A DNA stretch of 61,896 nt from positions 1 through 61,896 of the forward strand of contig CAZDVZ010000005.1 of assembly GCA_964509125.1 (NCBI GenBank). The letters run 5' to 3'. Positions 15,304-23,598 of this stretch are shown here, one piece after another. Source of the stretch: SIG653 sp964509125. Its GTDB lineage: Bacteria; Bacillota; Clostridia; Oscillospirales; CAG-382. The notes under the pieces are model-generated. The model did no database searches. It was not told the DNA's origin and worked only from the letters and a program-made list of their open reading frames with translations. The stretch's first letter is position 1, and every line of letters starts with the position of its first letter. The translations under genes and the position numbers were made by a program.

Positions 15304-17079
15304 ATGCTAAGAACACATCATTGTAATGAACTTAAGCCCGAAAACGTAGGTGCGAAGGTGCGCCTTTCGGGTTGGGTTGAAACCATCAGAGATCATGGCG
15401 GAGTTATTTTTGTTGACCTGAGAGATCACTACGGTGTAACACAGGTGGTTATGAATAACGAAAGCTTGATGACGGGCGTAAACCGCGAAACGGTTATTTC
15501 CGTCACAGGTGACGTTAGACTTCGCGATGCGGAAACCGTCAATTCAAAGCTTGACACAGGTCTTGTTGAGGTTTATGCAGAGAGCCTTGAGATTTTGGGA
15601 ACTTGTAAGAATATGCTTCCCTTCGAGGTATCAGAATCCAAAGGTACAAGAGAAGATGTCCGCTTGAAATATCGTTACCTTGATTTGCGAAATCCCGAAA
15701 TTCATAAAAACATCATGCTTCGTTCTAAGGTTATAAGTTTTCTTAGAAAGCAAATGGAAGAACTTGGCTTCGTGGAGATCCAAACTCCCATTCTCACCGC
15801 ATCTTCTCCTGAGGGCGCAAGAGATTATCTTGTTCCAAGCAGAAAGCATAAAGGTAGATTTTATGCATTGCCTCAAGCACCTCAACAGTTTAAACAGCTT
15901 TTGATGGTGTCGGGTTTTGATAAATACTTCCAGATCGCTCCTTGCTTTAGAGATGAAGATGCGCGTCAAGACAGATCTCCGGGTGAATTTTATCAGCTTG
16001 ACTTTGAAATGGCGTTTGCAGAGCAGGAAGATGTTTTTGCTGTGGCTGAAAAAGTGCTTTATGAAACATTTAAGGAGTTTTCAGGTAAAAAAGTTTCTCC
16101 ACCGCCGTTCAAACGCTTCACATATAAAGAAGCTATGCTTAAATATGGATCGGACAAACCCGACCTTAGAAACCCTCTTATAATTCAAGACCTTACAGAA
16201 TTTTTTGCAAAGCATGAGTTTCTTGATATAAATGGAAGAACTGTCCCTTTTAAAAATAAGCTTGTGCGTGGTATAGTTGCAAATTATCTTGTGAAAAAAG
16301 ATGGGGACGGCGACGGAAAGAAAGCTTTTGAAAAGGCTATTGATGCATATTCCAGAAGCATAGGAATGAAATTCGGTATTGGATATATCAACCTTGAAAA
16401 TGGCGAATATAAAGGTCCTATTGCAAAGTTCCTCACAGAAGAACAAAAGGCAGAGCTTACAGAACTTGTTGGTATTAAAGAAGGCGAAACATTGTTTTTC
16501 ATCAGCGATGCTGCTAATGTGATAGATCGTTTGTCCGGCGAAATGAGAAAGTGGATCGGAAACGAACTTGGACTCATCAAAGATGACTCCTTTGAATTTT
16601 GTTATATCGTTGATTTTCCTATGTATGAGCTTAACCCTGATACAAACAAAATAGATTTTACTCATAACCCATTCTCAATGCCCCAAGGCGGACTCGACGC
16701 TTTGGAAAATAAAGACCCGTTGGATATTCTTGCATATCAATATGACATTGTTTGTAATGGTATTGAACTTTCTTCCGGTGCTGTTAGAAACCACAGCCCC
16801 GAAATTATGAAAAAAGCATTTGCTATTGCGGGATATACAGAAGAAGAATTGGCAAAACGCTTTGGTGCGCTTTATACAGCGTTTCAATATGGCGCTCCTC
16901 CTCATGCGGGTATGGCTCCCGGTGTTGACCGCATGATAATGCTTCTGGCAAATGAAGATACCATAAGGGATGTCATCGCTTTCCCTCTTAACGGAAATGC
17001 GCAAGATTTGCTTCTTGGTGCGCCGGGAGAGGTTACTGAAATGCAGTTGAGGGAAGCAAACATTCGAATCAGAGATTAA
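15304..17079 (+). CDS. aspS: Aspartyl-tRNA synthetase, probably non-discriminating
   Basis: Class II aminoacyl-tRNA synthetase of 591 residues, the usual bacterial AspRS length with the GAD insertion. N-terminal OB fold: SGWVETIRDHGGVIFVDLRD. Motif 2: FRDEDARQDRSPGEFYQLD; motif 3: HAGMAPGVDRM and the QDLLLGAPGEV end. Residue 31 is His within RDHGG; in Pseudomonas His31 marks non-discriminating AspRS, whereas discriminating E. coli AspRS has RDLGS. That fits its place in front of gatCAB: it would charge both tRNA-Asp and tRNA-Asn with Asp, the latter then being amidated. SD GGAGG precedes ATG 15304. Discrimination status is inferred from one residue and context. Confidence 0.96.
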   Translation: MLRTHHCNELKPENVGAKVRLSGWVETIRDHGGVIFVDLRDHYGVTQVVMNNESLMTGVNRETVISVTGDVRLRDAETVNSKLDTGLVEVYAESLEILGTCKNMLPFEVSESKGTREDVRLKYRYLDLRNPEIHKNIMLRSKVISFLRKQMEELGFVEIQTPILTASSPEGARDYLVPSRKHKGRFYALPQAPQQFKQLLMVSGFDKYFQIAPCFRDEDARQDRSPGEFYQLDFEMAFAEQEDVFAVAEKVLYETFKEFSGKKVSPPPFKRFTYKEAMLKYGSDKPDLRNPLIIQDLTEFFAKHEFLDINGRTVPFKNKLVRGIVANYLVKKDGDGDGKKAFEKAIDAYSRSIGMKFGIGYINLENGEYKGPIAKFLTEEQKAELTELVGIKEGETLFFISDAANVIDRLSGEMRKWIGNELGLIKDDSFEFCYIVDFPMYELNPDTNKIDFTHNPFSMPQGGLDALENKDPLDILAYQYDIVCNGIELSSGAVRNHSPEIMKKAFAIAGYTEEELAKRFGALYTAFQYGAPPHAGMAPGVDRMIMLLANEDTIRDVIAFPLNGNAQDLLLGAPGEVTEMQLREANIRIRD

Positions 17080-17091
17080 GAGGAAATGCAT

Positions 17092-17373
17092 ATGACAAAA
17101 GAAACAATGTTGGCTTTGAAACAGCTTAATAGGTTGTCTCTTACAGATGATGAAGAAAGTAGAGTCCTTTCTTTTATTGAAATATTGGAAAAGGGCGAGG
17201 AAAAACTTTCTCTCACCAATACAGAAGGGCTGTCTCCAATGGTTCATTTGGTAGACCTTTCCAATGTTTTTCGTGAGGATAAAGAAATTAAGGAATACAC
17301 GCGCGAACAGTTACAAGAGCACGCCCCCGAAGTATATGAAGGCTATTGGCAAGTTCCACGCTTGGTAGATTGA
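17092..17373 (+). CDS. gatC: Asp/Glu-tRNA amidotransferase subunit C
   Basis: Small linker subunit of GatCAB, 93 residues, which wraps around GatA and joins it to GatB. It shows the typical helical start LALKQLNRLSLTDDEESRVL and a C-terminal segment with APEVYEGYWQVPRLVD (the family usually ends near a PxxxDG-like or VPRVLE motif). ATG 17092 is chosen over ATG 17086 because GAGGA ends 7 nt before it. The gene begins 12 nt after aspS and leads into gatA 11 nt later, so all four genes form one transcript under the T-box. Confidence 0.92.
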   Translation: MTKETMLALKQLNRLSLTDDEESRVLSFIEILEKGEEKLSLTNTEGLSPMVHLVDLSNVFREDKEIKEYTREQLQEHAPEVYEGYWQVPRLVD

Positions 17374-17384
17374 GGAGGGTGGCT

Positions 17385-18560
17385 GTGAAGTATATAAACA
17401 AAAAAGATTTAAAGGGAAATGTTGCCCTTGAAGATACTATATTGTATAAGGGCATTCCTTGTACTGCAGGCTCAAAAATGCTTGAAAATTTTGTACCTCT
17501 CCACAGCGCCGAGGTCGTAACGCGTTTGGAAAATGCGGGATACGTAATTTCGGGTAAAGTGAATGTTGGCGAATTTGGCCTTGACATTTTGGGTGAAACG
17601 TCATATTTTGGTGGGGAAAAAGACGCGGAGGGCAATTTGGTTTCTTCCTCATCCCTCCTTGTTAAAGAAGGCTTAAAGGGCGTTCTTGCGGTTGAGCTAA
17701 ACGGCGCAGCTCTCCGAGGTGCGGCGTTGGGAGGTACTATATTTGTAAAACCCACATATGGCACAGTCTCAAGATATGGAACGATTCCGCTTGCTTGTTC
17801 TTCAGAGCAGGTGGGCGTCCATGCTTCTAACGTGAAAGATGCTTGCGAACTTCTTTCTGTAATTGCAGGTCATGATTATAAAGACGGTACAAGCCTTTTA
17901 ACTGAAAAATATTCATATTCTTGTGTCGGCGATGTAAAAGGAATGAAGGTTTGTGTTCCGGAAGAATATGTAAACAGTGTTGATAGCGAAACAAAAGCGA
18001 AAATTGAAAAAGCAGTTTCCAAACTTAAATCAAATGGTGCGGAAATTGATTTTGTAAGCTTTTCGACGTTTGAATCTGTAAGTTCTGCTTGGTTCATACT
18101 TTTGTGTGCTGAAAGCTGTAACAATCTTTCACGGCATGAAGGCGTGAAATTTGGCCATAGAACTGCCGAATATAAGGACATAGAGGAGCTGTACACAAAG
18201 TCGAGAACAGAAGGCTTTGGACTTCTCACAAAATCCGTCATACTTTATGGCTCCGATGTTCTTTCGAAAAACAGATATTTTTCCGCTTACGACAAGTCAT
18301 TGAAAATAAGACGTGCTACAAGAAATGCACTTACAAATCTGTTTTCAAAATATGATATGATACTTTCCCCTGTCTGTTCAAAATCAAAATATAAAGAATC
18401 AGACATGAAAACGGTTTTGGAAGAAAGCCGTTTCACCTCTCTCGCGGGGATCTGCGGTTTACCCGCTATTGCCGCAGGCGGTGTTCAAGTTATTGGTGAC
18501 AGCTTATCTGAAAACAAGCTTTTTGCCGCCGCTAAAATTCTGTCGGAGGTTGGGGAATAA
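17385..18560 (+). CDS. gatA: Degenerate GatA-like amidase subunit, catalytic triad lost
   Basis: In position, flanks and fold this is GatA, the glutaminase subunit of GatCAB, but it is 391 residues instead of about 485. The first about 60 residues of normal GatA are missing. The catalytic Lys of VAIKDN is Glu (VALEDT, E16). The GGSSGGS motif with the cis-Ser is replaced by a plain SSSS run near 87-90. The nucleophile motif GSDTGGS aligns with ELNGAA (104-109), so Ser is Ala. Structural landmarks remain: KPTYGTVSRYG, SEQVGVHASNVKDA and ILSPV. The frame is intact, starts at GTG 17385 behind GAGGAGG, and its stop overlaps the gatB ATG. Likely a scaffold; glutaminase activity is not expected. Confidence 0.88.
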   Translation: MKYINKKDLKGNVALEDTILYKGIPCTAGSKMLENFVPLHSAEVVTRLENAGYVISGKVNVGEFGLDILGETSYFGGEKDAEGNLVSSSSLLVKEGLKGVLAVELNGAALRGAALGGTIFVKPTYGTVSRYGTIPLACSSEQVGVHASNVKDACELLSVIAGHDYKDGTSLLTEKYSYSCVGDVKGMKVCVPEEYVNSVDSETKAKIEKAVSKLKSNGAEIDFVSFSTFESVSSAWFILLCAESCNNLSRHEGVKFGHRTAEYKDIEELYTKSRTEGFGLLTKSVILYGSDVLSKNRYFSAYDKSLKIRRATRNALTNLFSKYDMILSPVCSKSKYKESDMKTVLEESRFTSLAGICGLPAIAAGGVQVIGDSLSENKLFAAAKILSEVGE

Positions 18561-19990
18561 TGAAATACGAAACTGTCATAGGACTTGAAGTCCATGTAGA
18601 ACTTGCAACAAAGTCAAAAATATTCTGCTCGTGCGGAACATCTTTTGGTGCGGGTCAAAATAATAATGTTTGTCCCGCTTGTTGCGGGATGCCCGGAATG
18701 CTTCCCGTTACAAACAAAAGGGTAGTTGAGCTGGGAATGAAAGCGGGTATGCTTACAAATTGCCGTATAAACAGATATACGACCTTTGATAAGAAAAGCT
18801 ATTATTATCCCGACCTCCCAACGTCGTATCAGATAACCCAGTGGTTTTCTCCAATTTGCGTTGACGGCGGTGTGGAGATTGAAACTTCTAAGGGCAAAAA
18901 AGTCATTGGAATCAAACAAATCCACATGGAAGAAGATGCAGGCAAGCTTGTTCACGATGATTGGACAGATACATCTCTTGTGGATTATAACAGAACGTCG
19001 GTTCCTCTTATTGAGATCGTAAGCCGTCCTGACTTGAACTCCGTTGAAGAAGTTGTGGCGTATCTTGACAGACTTAAGACCATACTCCGTTTTGCGGGAG
19101 TTTCTGACTGCAAAATGGAAGAAGGATCAATGCGTTGCGATGTAAACCTTTCAATCCGCCCCGAGGGCACTAACGAGCTTGGTGTAAGGACGGAAATGAA
19201 GAATATGAACTCCATCTCCGCAATCTCAAAAGCTATTGAATATGAAGTGGCACGTCATATAGATGCACTTGAAAGAGGAACGGAAGTTCTCATTCAAGAA
19301 ACAAGACGTTGGGATGATGTTAAAAACCGTAGCTTCTCTATGAGAAGCAAGGAAATGGCGGCAGATTACAGATATTTTCCCGATCCGAACCTTGCTCCCA
19401 TTATCATTGATGATGAGTGGTATAATTCTGTAGAAGCATCACTTCCTGAACTTCCTGAGGTTAAAAAAGCAAGGTATATTGAAGAATTCTCTCTTTCCGA
19501 AAGTGATGCGGATATTCTTACATCGAGTCGCGCATTGTGCGATACATTTGAAGGCGCAGTGAAAGTTAACGGGCTTTATAAAGATACAGCCAATTGGATC
19601 TTGGGCGACTGCATGAGCATTTTGAGACAGAAAAAAATGTCTGCCGATGATCTTGCTATTGACCCTGTGAAGCTTGGAACTATTGTTAAAATGGTTGCCG
19701 ACGGCAAAATTGTTCGTGCCGCAGGTAAAAAAGTGCTTCAAGCTGTGTTTGATACAAATGTTGATCCGTTGGAATATTGTAAAGAAAACGGACTTGACGA
19801 TGTAAGCAATACAGGAGAGATTGAAGAAGCCGTTAAAAAAGTACTTGATGCTAACGAAGCAACAGTTACAAAATATAAAAATGGTGAAACAAAGGTGAGA
19901 AACGCTTTGTTTGGACAGGTGATGAAGGAATTGAAGGGTAAGGGGGACCCTGCTTTGATACAATCTATACTGTCGAAATTTATTGATTAA
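18560..19990 (+). CDS. gatB: Asp/Glu-tRNA amidotransferase subunit B
   Basis: Kinase/amidotransferase subunit of GatCAB, 476 residues, full length. It phosphorylates the mischarged Asp- or Glu-tRNA and transfers ammonia. The start YETVIGLEVHVEL, the zinc-site cysteines (FCSCG and VCPACCG), SYYYPDLPTSYQI and QIHMEEDAGKL are all normal, as are NRTSVPLIEIVS and RSKEMAADYRYFPDPNL. The C-terminal YqeY-like helical domain is present (VTKYKNGETKVRNALFGQVM). Its ATG shares one base with the gatA stop. Because GatB looks intact while GatA does not, ammonia must come from another source or another GatA. Confidence 0.96.
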   Translation: MKYETVIGLEVHVELATKSKIFCSCGTSFGAGQNNNVCPACCGMPGMLPVTNKRVVELGMKAGMLTNCRINRYTTFDKKSYYYPDLPTSYQITQWFSPICVDGGVEIETSKGKKVIGIKQIHMEEDAGKLVHDDWTDTSLVDYNRTSVPLIEIVSRPDLNSVEEVVAYLDRLKTILRFAGVSDCKMEEGSMRCDVNLSIRPEGTNELGVRTEMKNMNSISAISKAIEYEVARHIDALERGTEVLIQETRRWDDVKNRSFSMRSKEMAADYRYFPDPNLAPIIIDDEWYNSVEASLPELPEVKKARYIEEFSLSESDADILTSSRALCDTFEGAVKVNGLYKDTANWILGDCMSILRQKKMSADDLAIDPVKLGTIVKMVADGKIVRAAGKKVLQAVFDTNVDPLEYCKENGLDDVSNTGEIEEAVKKVLDANEATVTKYKNGETKVRNALFGQVMKELKGKGDPALIQSILSKFID

Positions 19991-19998
19991 ATTTTTTT

Positions 19999-20117
19999 AA
20001 AAAAGCCGTGATCGTAGAGGAATTTGATATTTTTTGTCTCTTGTCGCATAACAAATATACAATTGTGATATGTTATTGCACATACTGCGAGTATATTTGT
20101 CATATCACGGCTTTTTT
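19999..20117 (+). terminator. Nested hairpin and terminator behind gatB
   Basis: Outer arms AAAAAAGCCGTGAT (19999-20012) and ATCACGGCTTTTTT (20104-20117) pair perfectly and end in a T-run. Inside, ACAAATATAC (20051-20060) pairs with GTATATTTGT (20091-20100). GTGATATG (20065-20072) can instead pair with CATATCAC (20101-20108), competing with the outer stem. This may be more than a terminator: a structured RNA or a small palindromic repeat element. Confidence 0.7.
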
Positions 20118-20320
20118 CTTTTAAGAAATTAAATAATGTTGAAGATGGGAGTAAAAAGAGATTCGAATAAATGTCGGGTTTGACGTTGATTTCTGCCGCT
20201 ATCTTTGCCTTCAACAGGTCTTTTGAACGTAGGAATATGCTACATTTCAGCGGAAAAAGGATTTATACCTAAAAGAGTTTTTCAAGGCAGCAAGAGGGCG
20301 GATCTCTTTTAACTAAAAAT
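20118..20320 (+). other. Intergenic stretch without a supported gene
   Basis: Only short open stretches are present (for example 33 codons from ATG 20165) with no recognisable family and no good ribosome site. No clear promoter for the lipoprotein at 20321 was found. Confidence 0.5.
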
Positions 20321-21058
20321 ATGAAGAAATTTTTTGCTTTATTGATTGCATTATTAATGCTTTCGGGTTGCGCTGATCCTTCCGACGGAGTAACATCTTC
20401 AAGTGATAATAAGTCTTCGAAAGAAAGTTACGTTACAAGTGAAAGCGACCTTCCGTCATTCCCTGCAGTTAAGGTGGGAGAAATAATTAAGTTTGGCAAA
20501 TACGAGCAGGATAATAATGCAGAAAACGGACAAGAAGAAATAGAGTGGCAGGTGCTTGAGGTTAAAGAAGGCAAAGCTTTGGTGGTAAGTAAATTTGCCA
20601 TTGATAATCGAATGTACAACGATGAGTATGAAGATGTTTCTTGGGAGACGTGTGACCTTAGATCATGGCTTAACAGCGAATTTGTTTCCAATGCTTTAGA
20701 TACGTCTTGCCTTGAAAAAATATTGACAATAGGCGACGCCGCTGAGGAAGTAACGGAGTTTTCAAACACAAAGCAAGACAAGGTGTTTTTGCTAACACTT
20801 TCATATGTAAATTCATGTTTTGTTTCTGATGCGGAAAAAACTTGTGTTGCAACGGAATATGCAAAATCGAGGGGCGCTATGACAAGTGTTCAAGCCGAAA
20901 CTTTGGGTAACTGTTGGTGGTGGCTAAGCACAAGCGGCGAAATTGCCAGCAACGCCGTGTTTGTTGACACTTTAGGCTTTGCCAATACGTACGGTTTTGG
21001 AGTTATGACAAATTATGCCGCCGTTCGTCCCGCTATGTGGATCAGGGTTGAAGAATAA
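20321..21058 (+). CDS. Lipoprotein with a DUF6273-like domain
   Basis: Exported lipoprotein of 245 residues. The signal peptide MKKFFALLIALLMLSGC ends in a lipobox (LSGC, Cys17), followed by a Ser-rich linker. From about residue 50 the domain reads IKFGKYEQDN, IEWQVLEVKEGKALVVSKFAID, CDLRSWLNSEF, WWLSTSG and VRPAMWIRV. That pattern matches DUF6273, a C-type-lectin/formylglycine-enzyme-like fold common in gut Clostridia and found on cell surfaces. No enzymatic residues can be named. There is no strong ribosome site before ATG 20321. A bidirectional terminator follows at 21132. Confidence 0.8.
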   Translation: MKKFFALLIALLMLSGCADPSDGVTSSSDNKSSKESYVTSESDLPSFPAVKVGEIIKFGKYEQDNNAENGQEEIEWQVLEVKEGKALVVSKFAIDNRMYNDEYEDVSWETCDLRSWLNSEFVSNALDTSCLEKILTIGDAAEEVTEFSNTKQDKVFLLTLSYVNSCFVSDAEKTCVATEYAKSRGAMTSVQAETLGNCWWWLSTSGEIASNAVFVDTLGFANTYGFGVMTNYAAVRPAMWIRVEE

Positions 21059-21131
21059 AGTTTAAAACGTAAAAAGTATTTTGAGGATGGCTCTCGATAA
21101 GCATGATATCAAAAAACAATTGACATAAAAT

Positions 21132-21169
21132 AAAAAGCACAGAATTTAAAAATGAGTTCTGTGCTTTTT
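21132..21169 (+). terminator. Bidirectional terminator
   Basis: AAAAAGCACAGAA (21132-21144) pairs with TTCTGTGCTTTTT (21157-21169): 13 bp, T-run on both strands. Confidence 0.9.
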
Positions 21170-21293
21170 TGACTTTAAATGGGATCATAAGGCTTATTTA
21201 TAATTGAGCTACTTCTTTTATTTTGCTTGATTCATAAGGTCAAAGATTATGAAAAATCGGGAGATATATTTATGTGGAGGCGAGAATAACAAA

Positions 21294-21319
21294 AATGAGG
21301 CTGAAAATTCAGCCTCATT
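21294..21319 (-). terminator. Terminator of the surface-protein gene
   Basis: AATGAGGCTGAA (21294-21305) pairs with TTCAGCCTCATT (21308-21319); leftward it is followed by TTTTTG. It lies 20 nt after the stop of the gene at 21339. Confidence 0.85.
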
Positions 21320-21338
21320 AACAATATCAAATAGTTAA

Positions 21339-22616
21339 TTATGCGTTCTTTCTTTTAACAATAACAACTGATGTTGCAATGGAGAGAACGGCAAGAATGA
21401 CAAACAAAGTGACCATACTGCTGTCACCTGGTTTTGCGGTGTCTTCAGAAGGTGTTTCAAGAACGCCTTCGCCTTCAACAACTGTAACATCAGAAGCTTT
21501 GGCTACACGAAGTTGATAACCGTTGAAATCGCTTACAAGAGCAATAATATCAAGTTTTGCACCAACGGTGACGCCATAAGGACATTCAAGGTCAGGGCAT
21601 TTGTAGATGTTGATAGTATTTCCTGCATCATCAGTTATCGCTGTGTTGTTTTCTTCGGTCTCGCCTAATGTAACGCCTTTAAGAACAACCCAGCGGCTTT
21701 CCAAAGTTTCTGACTCTTGGTCTGCAAGAACTTCTGCAAGTGTTACTTCAATAGGTGCGGGAATGGTTGCTTCAGCTTCGATAACCTCTATGATAGAAGC
21801 ATTTTTGAGCTGTTGAAGACCGCTGTATGCGGAACGTGTACCGGTTGCGGCGATTAAGTTTCCAACAGAAACTTCTGCCTCCGATGTGAGATAAAGATTG
21901 ATAGCTCCTGTTTCGTCTTCTACAACAACATTTTTGCCGTCAATAAATGTAACAACACCTTTTACGTTAAAATCAACATTGCTTTCGCCATTTCTGGCTT
22001 CTGCAATCGTAGAAAAAACAACGTCTGTGGGTCCATCGGAAGGAATGTCTGTGATAACATCGCCATCTACCTTATAAAAAACGAAAGTATAGATGTCAAC
22101 TTTGGAACTGTTGAAGCTATATGTGGTAAATCCATTGTAATATTCAAGATATTGAGGTTTGGAAGTTTCACCTGCAACATATGCCGCAGCATAGTTTTTG
22201 ATGTACCAGCCGTTTTCTGCTGCTTCTAAAGACCAAAGTGCACAATCGGATTTTTCATCAGCGAGAGAAACAGAGTTTCCAGTATTGCCACTTGTAAGGT
22301 ATTTGCCATTAGCGTCTATTAAATAATAGTTGCCTGTAACGTCATCTTTGGTAAAAGCAAAAACGCCCATGTCAGATGTAACATCTAAAGCGTTGTTTGA
22401 AACCGTTACTTCAACGGCAGCAAGCTTGCTTCCGGAAAGTTGGCTTCCGAGAACAGAATTTCCTGCAGGATAATAAATAACAACTTTGTCACCGTTTTCA
22501 GGTGTTTCTACAAGTGCGGCAGTCGCTGCGTCTGCAGATACTGAAACCGACAATGCGGAAATGAGCATCATAAGAACGAGAAGACAAGCCATAAAACGGG
22601 AAGTGGTTTTTTTCAT
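21339..22616 (-). CDS. Cell-surface protein with OB-fold-like repeats and C-terminal anchor
   Basis: Secreted protein of 425 residues. A signal peptide (MKKTTSRFMACLLVLMMLIS, cut near SVSADAA) is followed by a region with GNYYLIDANGKYLTSG, then two OB-fold-like segments (VKGVVTFIDGKNVVVEDETG and VVLKGVTLGETEENN with LDIIALVSDFNG), as in YhcR-type nucleic-acid or sugar-binding modules. It ends AKPGDSSMVTLFVILAVLSI and a KRKNA tail: a membrane anchor resembling sortase-type ends but without LPxTG. ATG 22616 is chosen because GGAGG lies 8 nt upstream. Function unknown; likely extracellular binding. Confidence 0.75.
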   Translation of the reverse strand: MKKTTSRFMACLLVLMMLISALSVSVSADAATAALVETPENGDKVVIYYPAGNSVLGSQLSGSKLAAVEVTVSNNALDVTSDMGVFAFTKDDVTGNYYLIDANGKYLTSGNTGNSVSLADEKSDCALWSLEAAENGWYIKNYAAAYVAGETSKPQYLEYYNGFTTYSFNSSKVDIYTFVFYKVDGDVITDIPSDGPTDVVFSTIAEARNGESNVDFNVKGVVTFIDGKNVVVEDETGAINLYLTSEAEVSVGNLIAATGTRSAYSGLQQLKNASIIEVIEAEATIPAPIEVTLAEVLADQESETLESRWVVLKGVTLGETEENNTAITDDAGNTINIYKCPDLECPYGVTVGAKLDIIALVSDFNGYQLRVAKASDVTVVEGEGVLETPSEDTAKPGDSSMVTLFVILAVLSIATSVVIVKRKNA

Positions 22617-22672
22617 AGTAGATCCTCCTTGTGTTTTTTTATTTTTGTTGAGTAAAAATTCCCACTGTTTAA

Positions 22673-22701
22673 AGTATACCATATAAACTCATTTGTTTCA
22701 A
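22673..22701 (-). promoter_or_regulatory. Promoter of the surface-protein gene
   Basis: Leftward TTGAAA (plus-strand 22696-22701), 17-nt spacer, TATACT (plus-strand 22673-22678). Confidence 0.7.
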
Positions 22702-22764
22702 GAGTTTTTATACCTTTTTAAGAAAAAAATATATTATAAACCAAAATTTTTTTTAAAAAAGGTA

Positions 22765-22793
22765 TTGACAAACGGGTTTTGATATGATACAAT
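22765..22793 (+). promoter_or_regulatory. Promoter of rplJ-rplL
   Basis: TTGACA (22765-22770), 17-nt spacer, TACAAT (22788-22793). Confidence 0.8.
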
Positions 22794-22797
22794 ATCA

Positions 22798-22952
22798 CCG
22801 TTCCTGAGACAGTCGGTTTTGTTTTGGCTTTCAAAACAATATAATGGCGAGTGACCGCCGACCGAGGATGCGTGTAAAATTTGTATTTATGAAAAGGTAT
22901 TACCTTGTCTGTATTAATTGTTCATGCTCCTCAGCTTGGAGCATGATTTTTT
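22798..22952 (+). promoter_or_regulatory. Ribosomal protein L10 leader with attenuator
   Basis: The leader carries GAGACAGTCGG and TGACCGCCGACCGAGG, paired segments typical of the Firmicutes L10(L12)4-binding leader. A terminator hairpin TCATGCTCC/GGAGCATGA with T6 (22922-22952) stands just before rplJ. Excess L10-L12 complex would bind the leader and favour termination. Assigned from layout and partial motif recall, not a covariance search. Confidence 0.75.
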
Positions 22953-22979
22953 GTTTATAATCAGAGAAGGGGGGATTAT

Positions 22980-23510
22980 ATGCCAAGCGCAGCAGTTCTT
23001 GAACAAAAGAAAGCTATAGTAGAAGCTTTGGCGGAGCAAATGAAATGTGCGGCTTCCGGCGTTCTTGTTAATTATCAAGGAATTTCCGTGGAAGACGATA
23101 CAAAACTTAGAAGTGAGCTTCGTAAAGCGGGCGTTGAGTATAAAGTTATTAAGAACACTCTCATTTCCAAAGCAAGTGACATTGCAGGTCTTGAAGGTCT
23201 TAAAGATTGTCTCAACGGAATGACCGCCATTGCAATTAGCAAGGACGATCATGTAGCAGCCGCAAAGGCTCTTTGCGAATATGCAAAGACACATAACAAT
23301 TTTGTTATTAAAGCCGGCTTTATTGACGGAAAAGTTGTTGGTGCCGAGGAAATTAAGACACTTGCAGAATTGCCTTCAAAGGAAGTTCTCGTTGCAACAG
23401 TTCTGGGAACATTGAACGCACCTATCACAGGTCTTGCAACCGTTCTCAACGGCACAATTCGCGGTCTCGCAATTGCTCTTCAAGCTATTGCAGATCAAAA
23501 AGGCGCATAA
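22980..23510 (+). CDS. rplJ: 50S ribosomal protein L10
   Basis: L10 (P0) of the ribosomal stalk, 176 residues. It binds 23S rRNA through the N-terminal domain and carries L12 dimers on its C-terminal helix. Recognisable stretches are LEQKKAIVEALAEQMK, VLVNYQGISVEDDTKLRSEL and VEYKVIKNTLISKA; the C-terminal helix NAPITGLATVLNGTIRGLAI is the L12 docking site. GGGGGG precedes ATG 22980. It is followed 88 nt later by rplL. The L11/L1 genes and rpoBC that usually flank this pair in Firmicutes are absent from the window. Confidence 0.96.
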   Translation: MPSAAVLEQKKAIVEALAEQMKCAASGVLVNYQGISVEDDTKLRSELRKAGVEYKVIKNTLISKASDIAGLEGLKDCLNGMTAIAISKDDHVAAAKALCEYAKTHNNFVIKAGFIDGKVVGAEEIKTLAELPSKEVLVATVLGTLNAPITGLATVLNGTIRGLAIALQAIADQKGA

Positions 23511-23598
23511 TTTGCTCCTTTACATTTTTAGACGTGGCGTGAGCTACGCATATCAAATTTAAAAAATAAAAAAATTACAATACATGGAGGATTTAATA

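Noticed and set aside
19987..20214. 75-codon minus-strand reading frame behind gatB
   Set aside because: It lies almost wholly within the nested inverted repeat, has no ribosome site and no known family; the palindrome explains the open frame.
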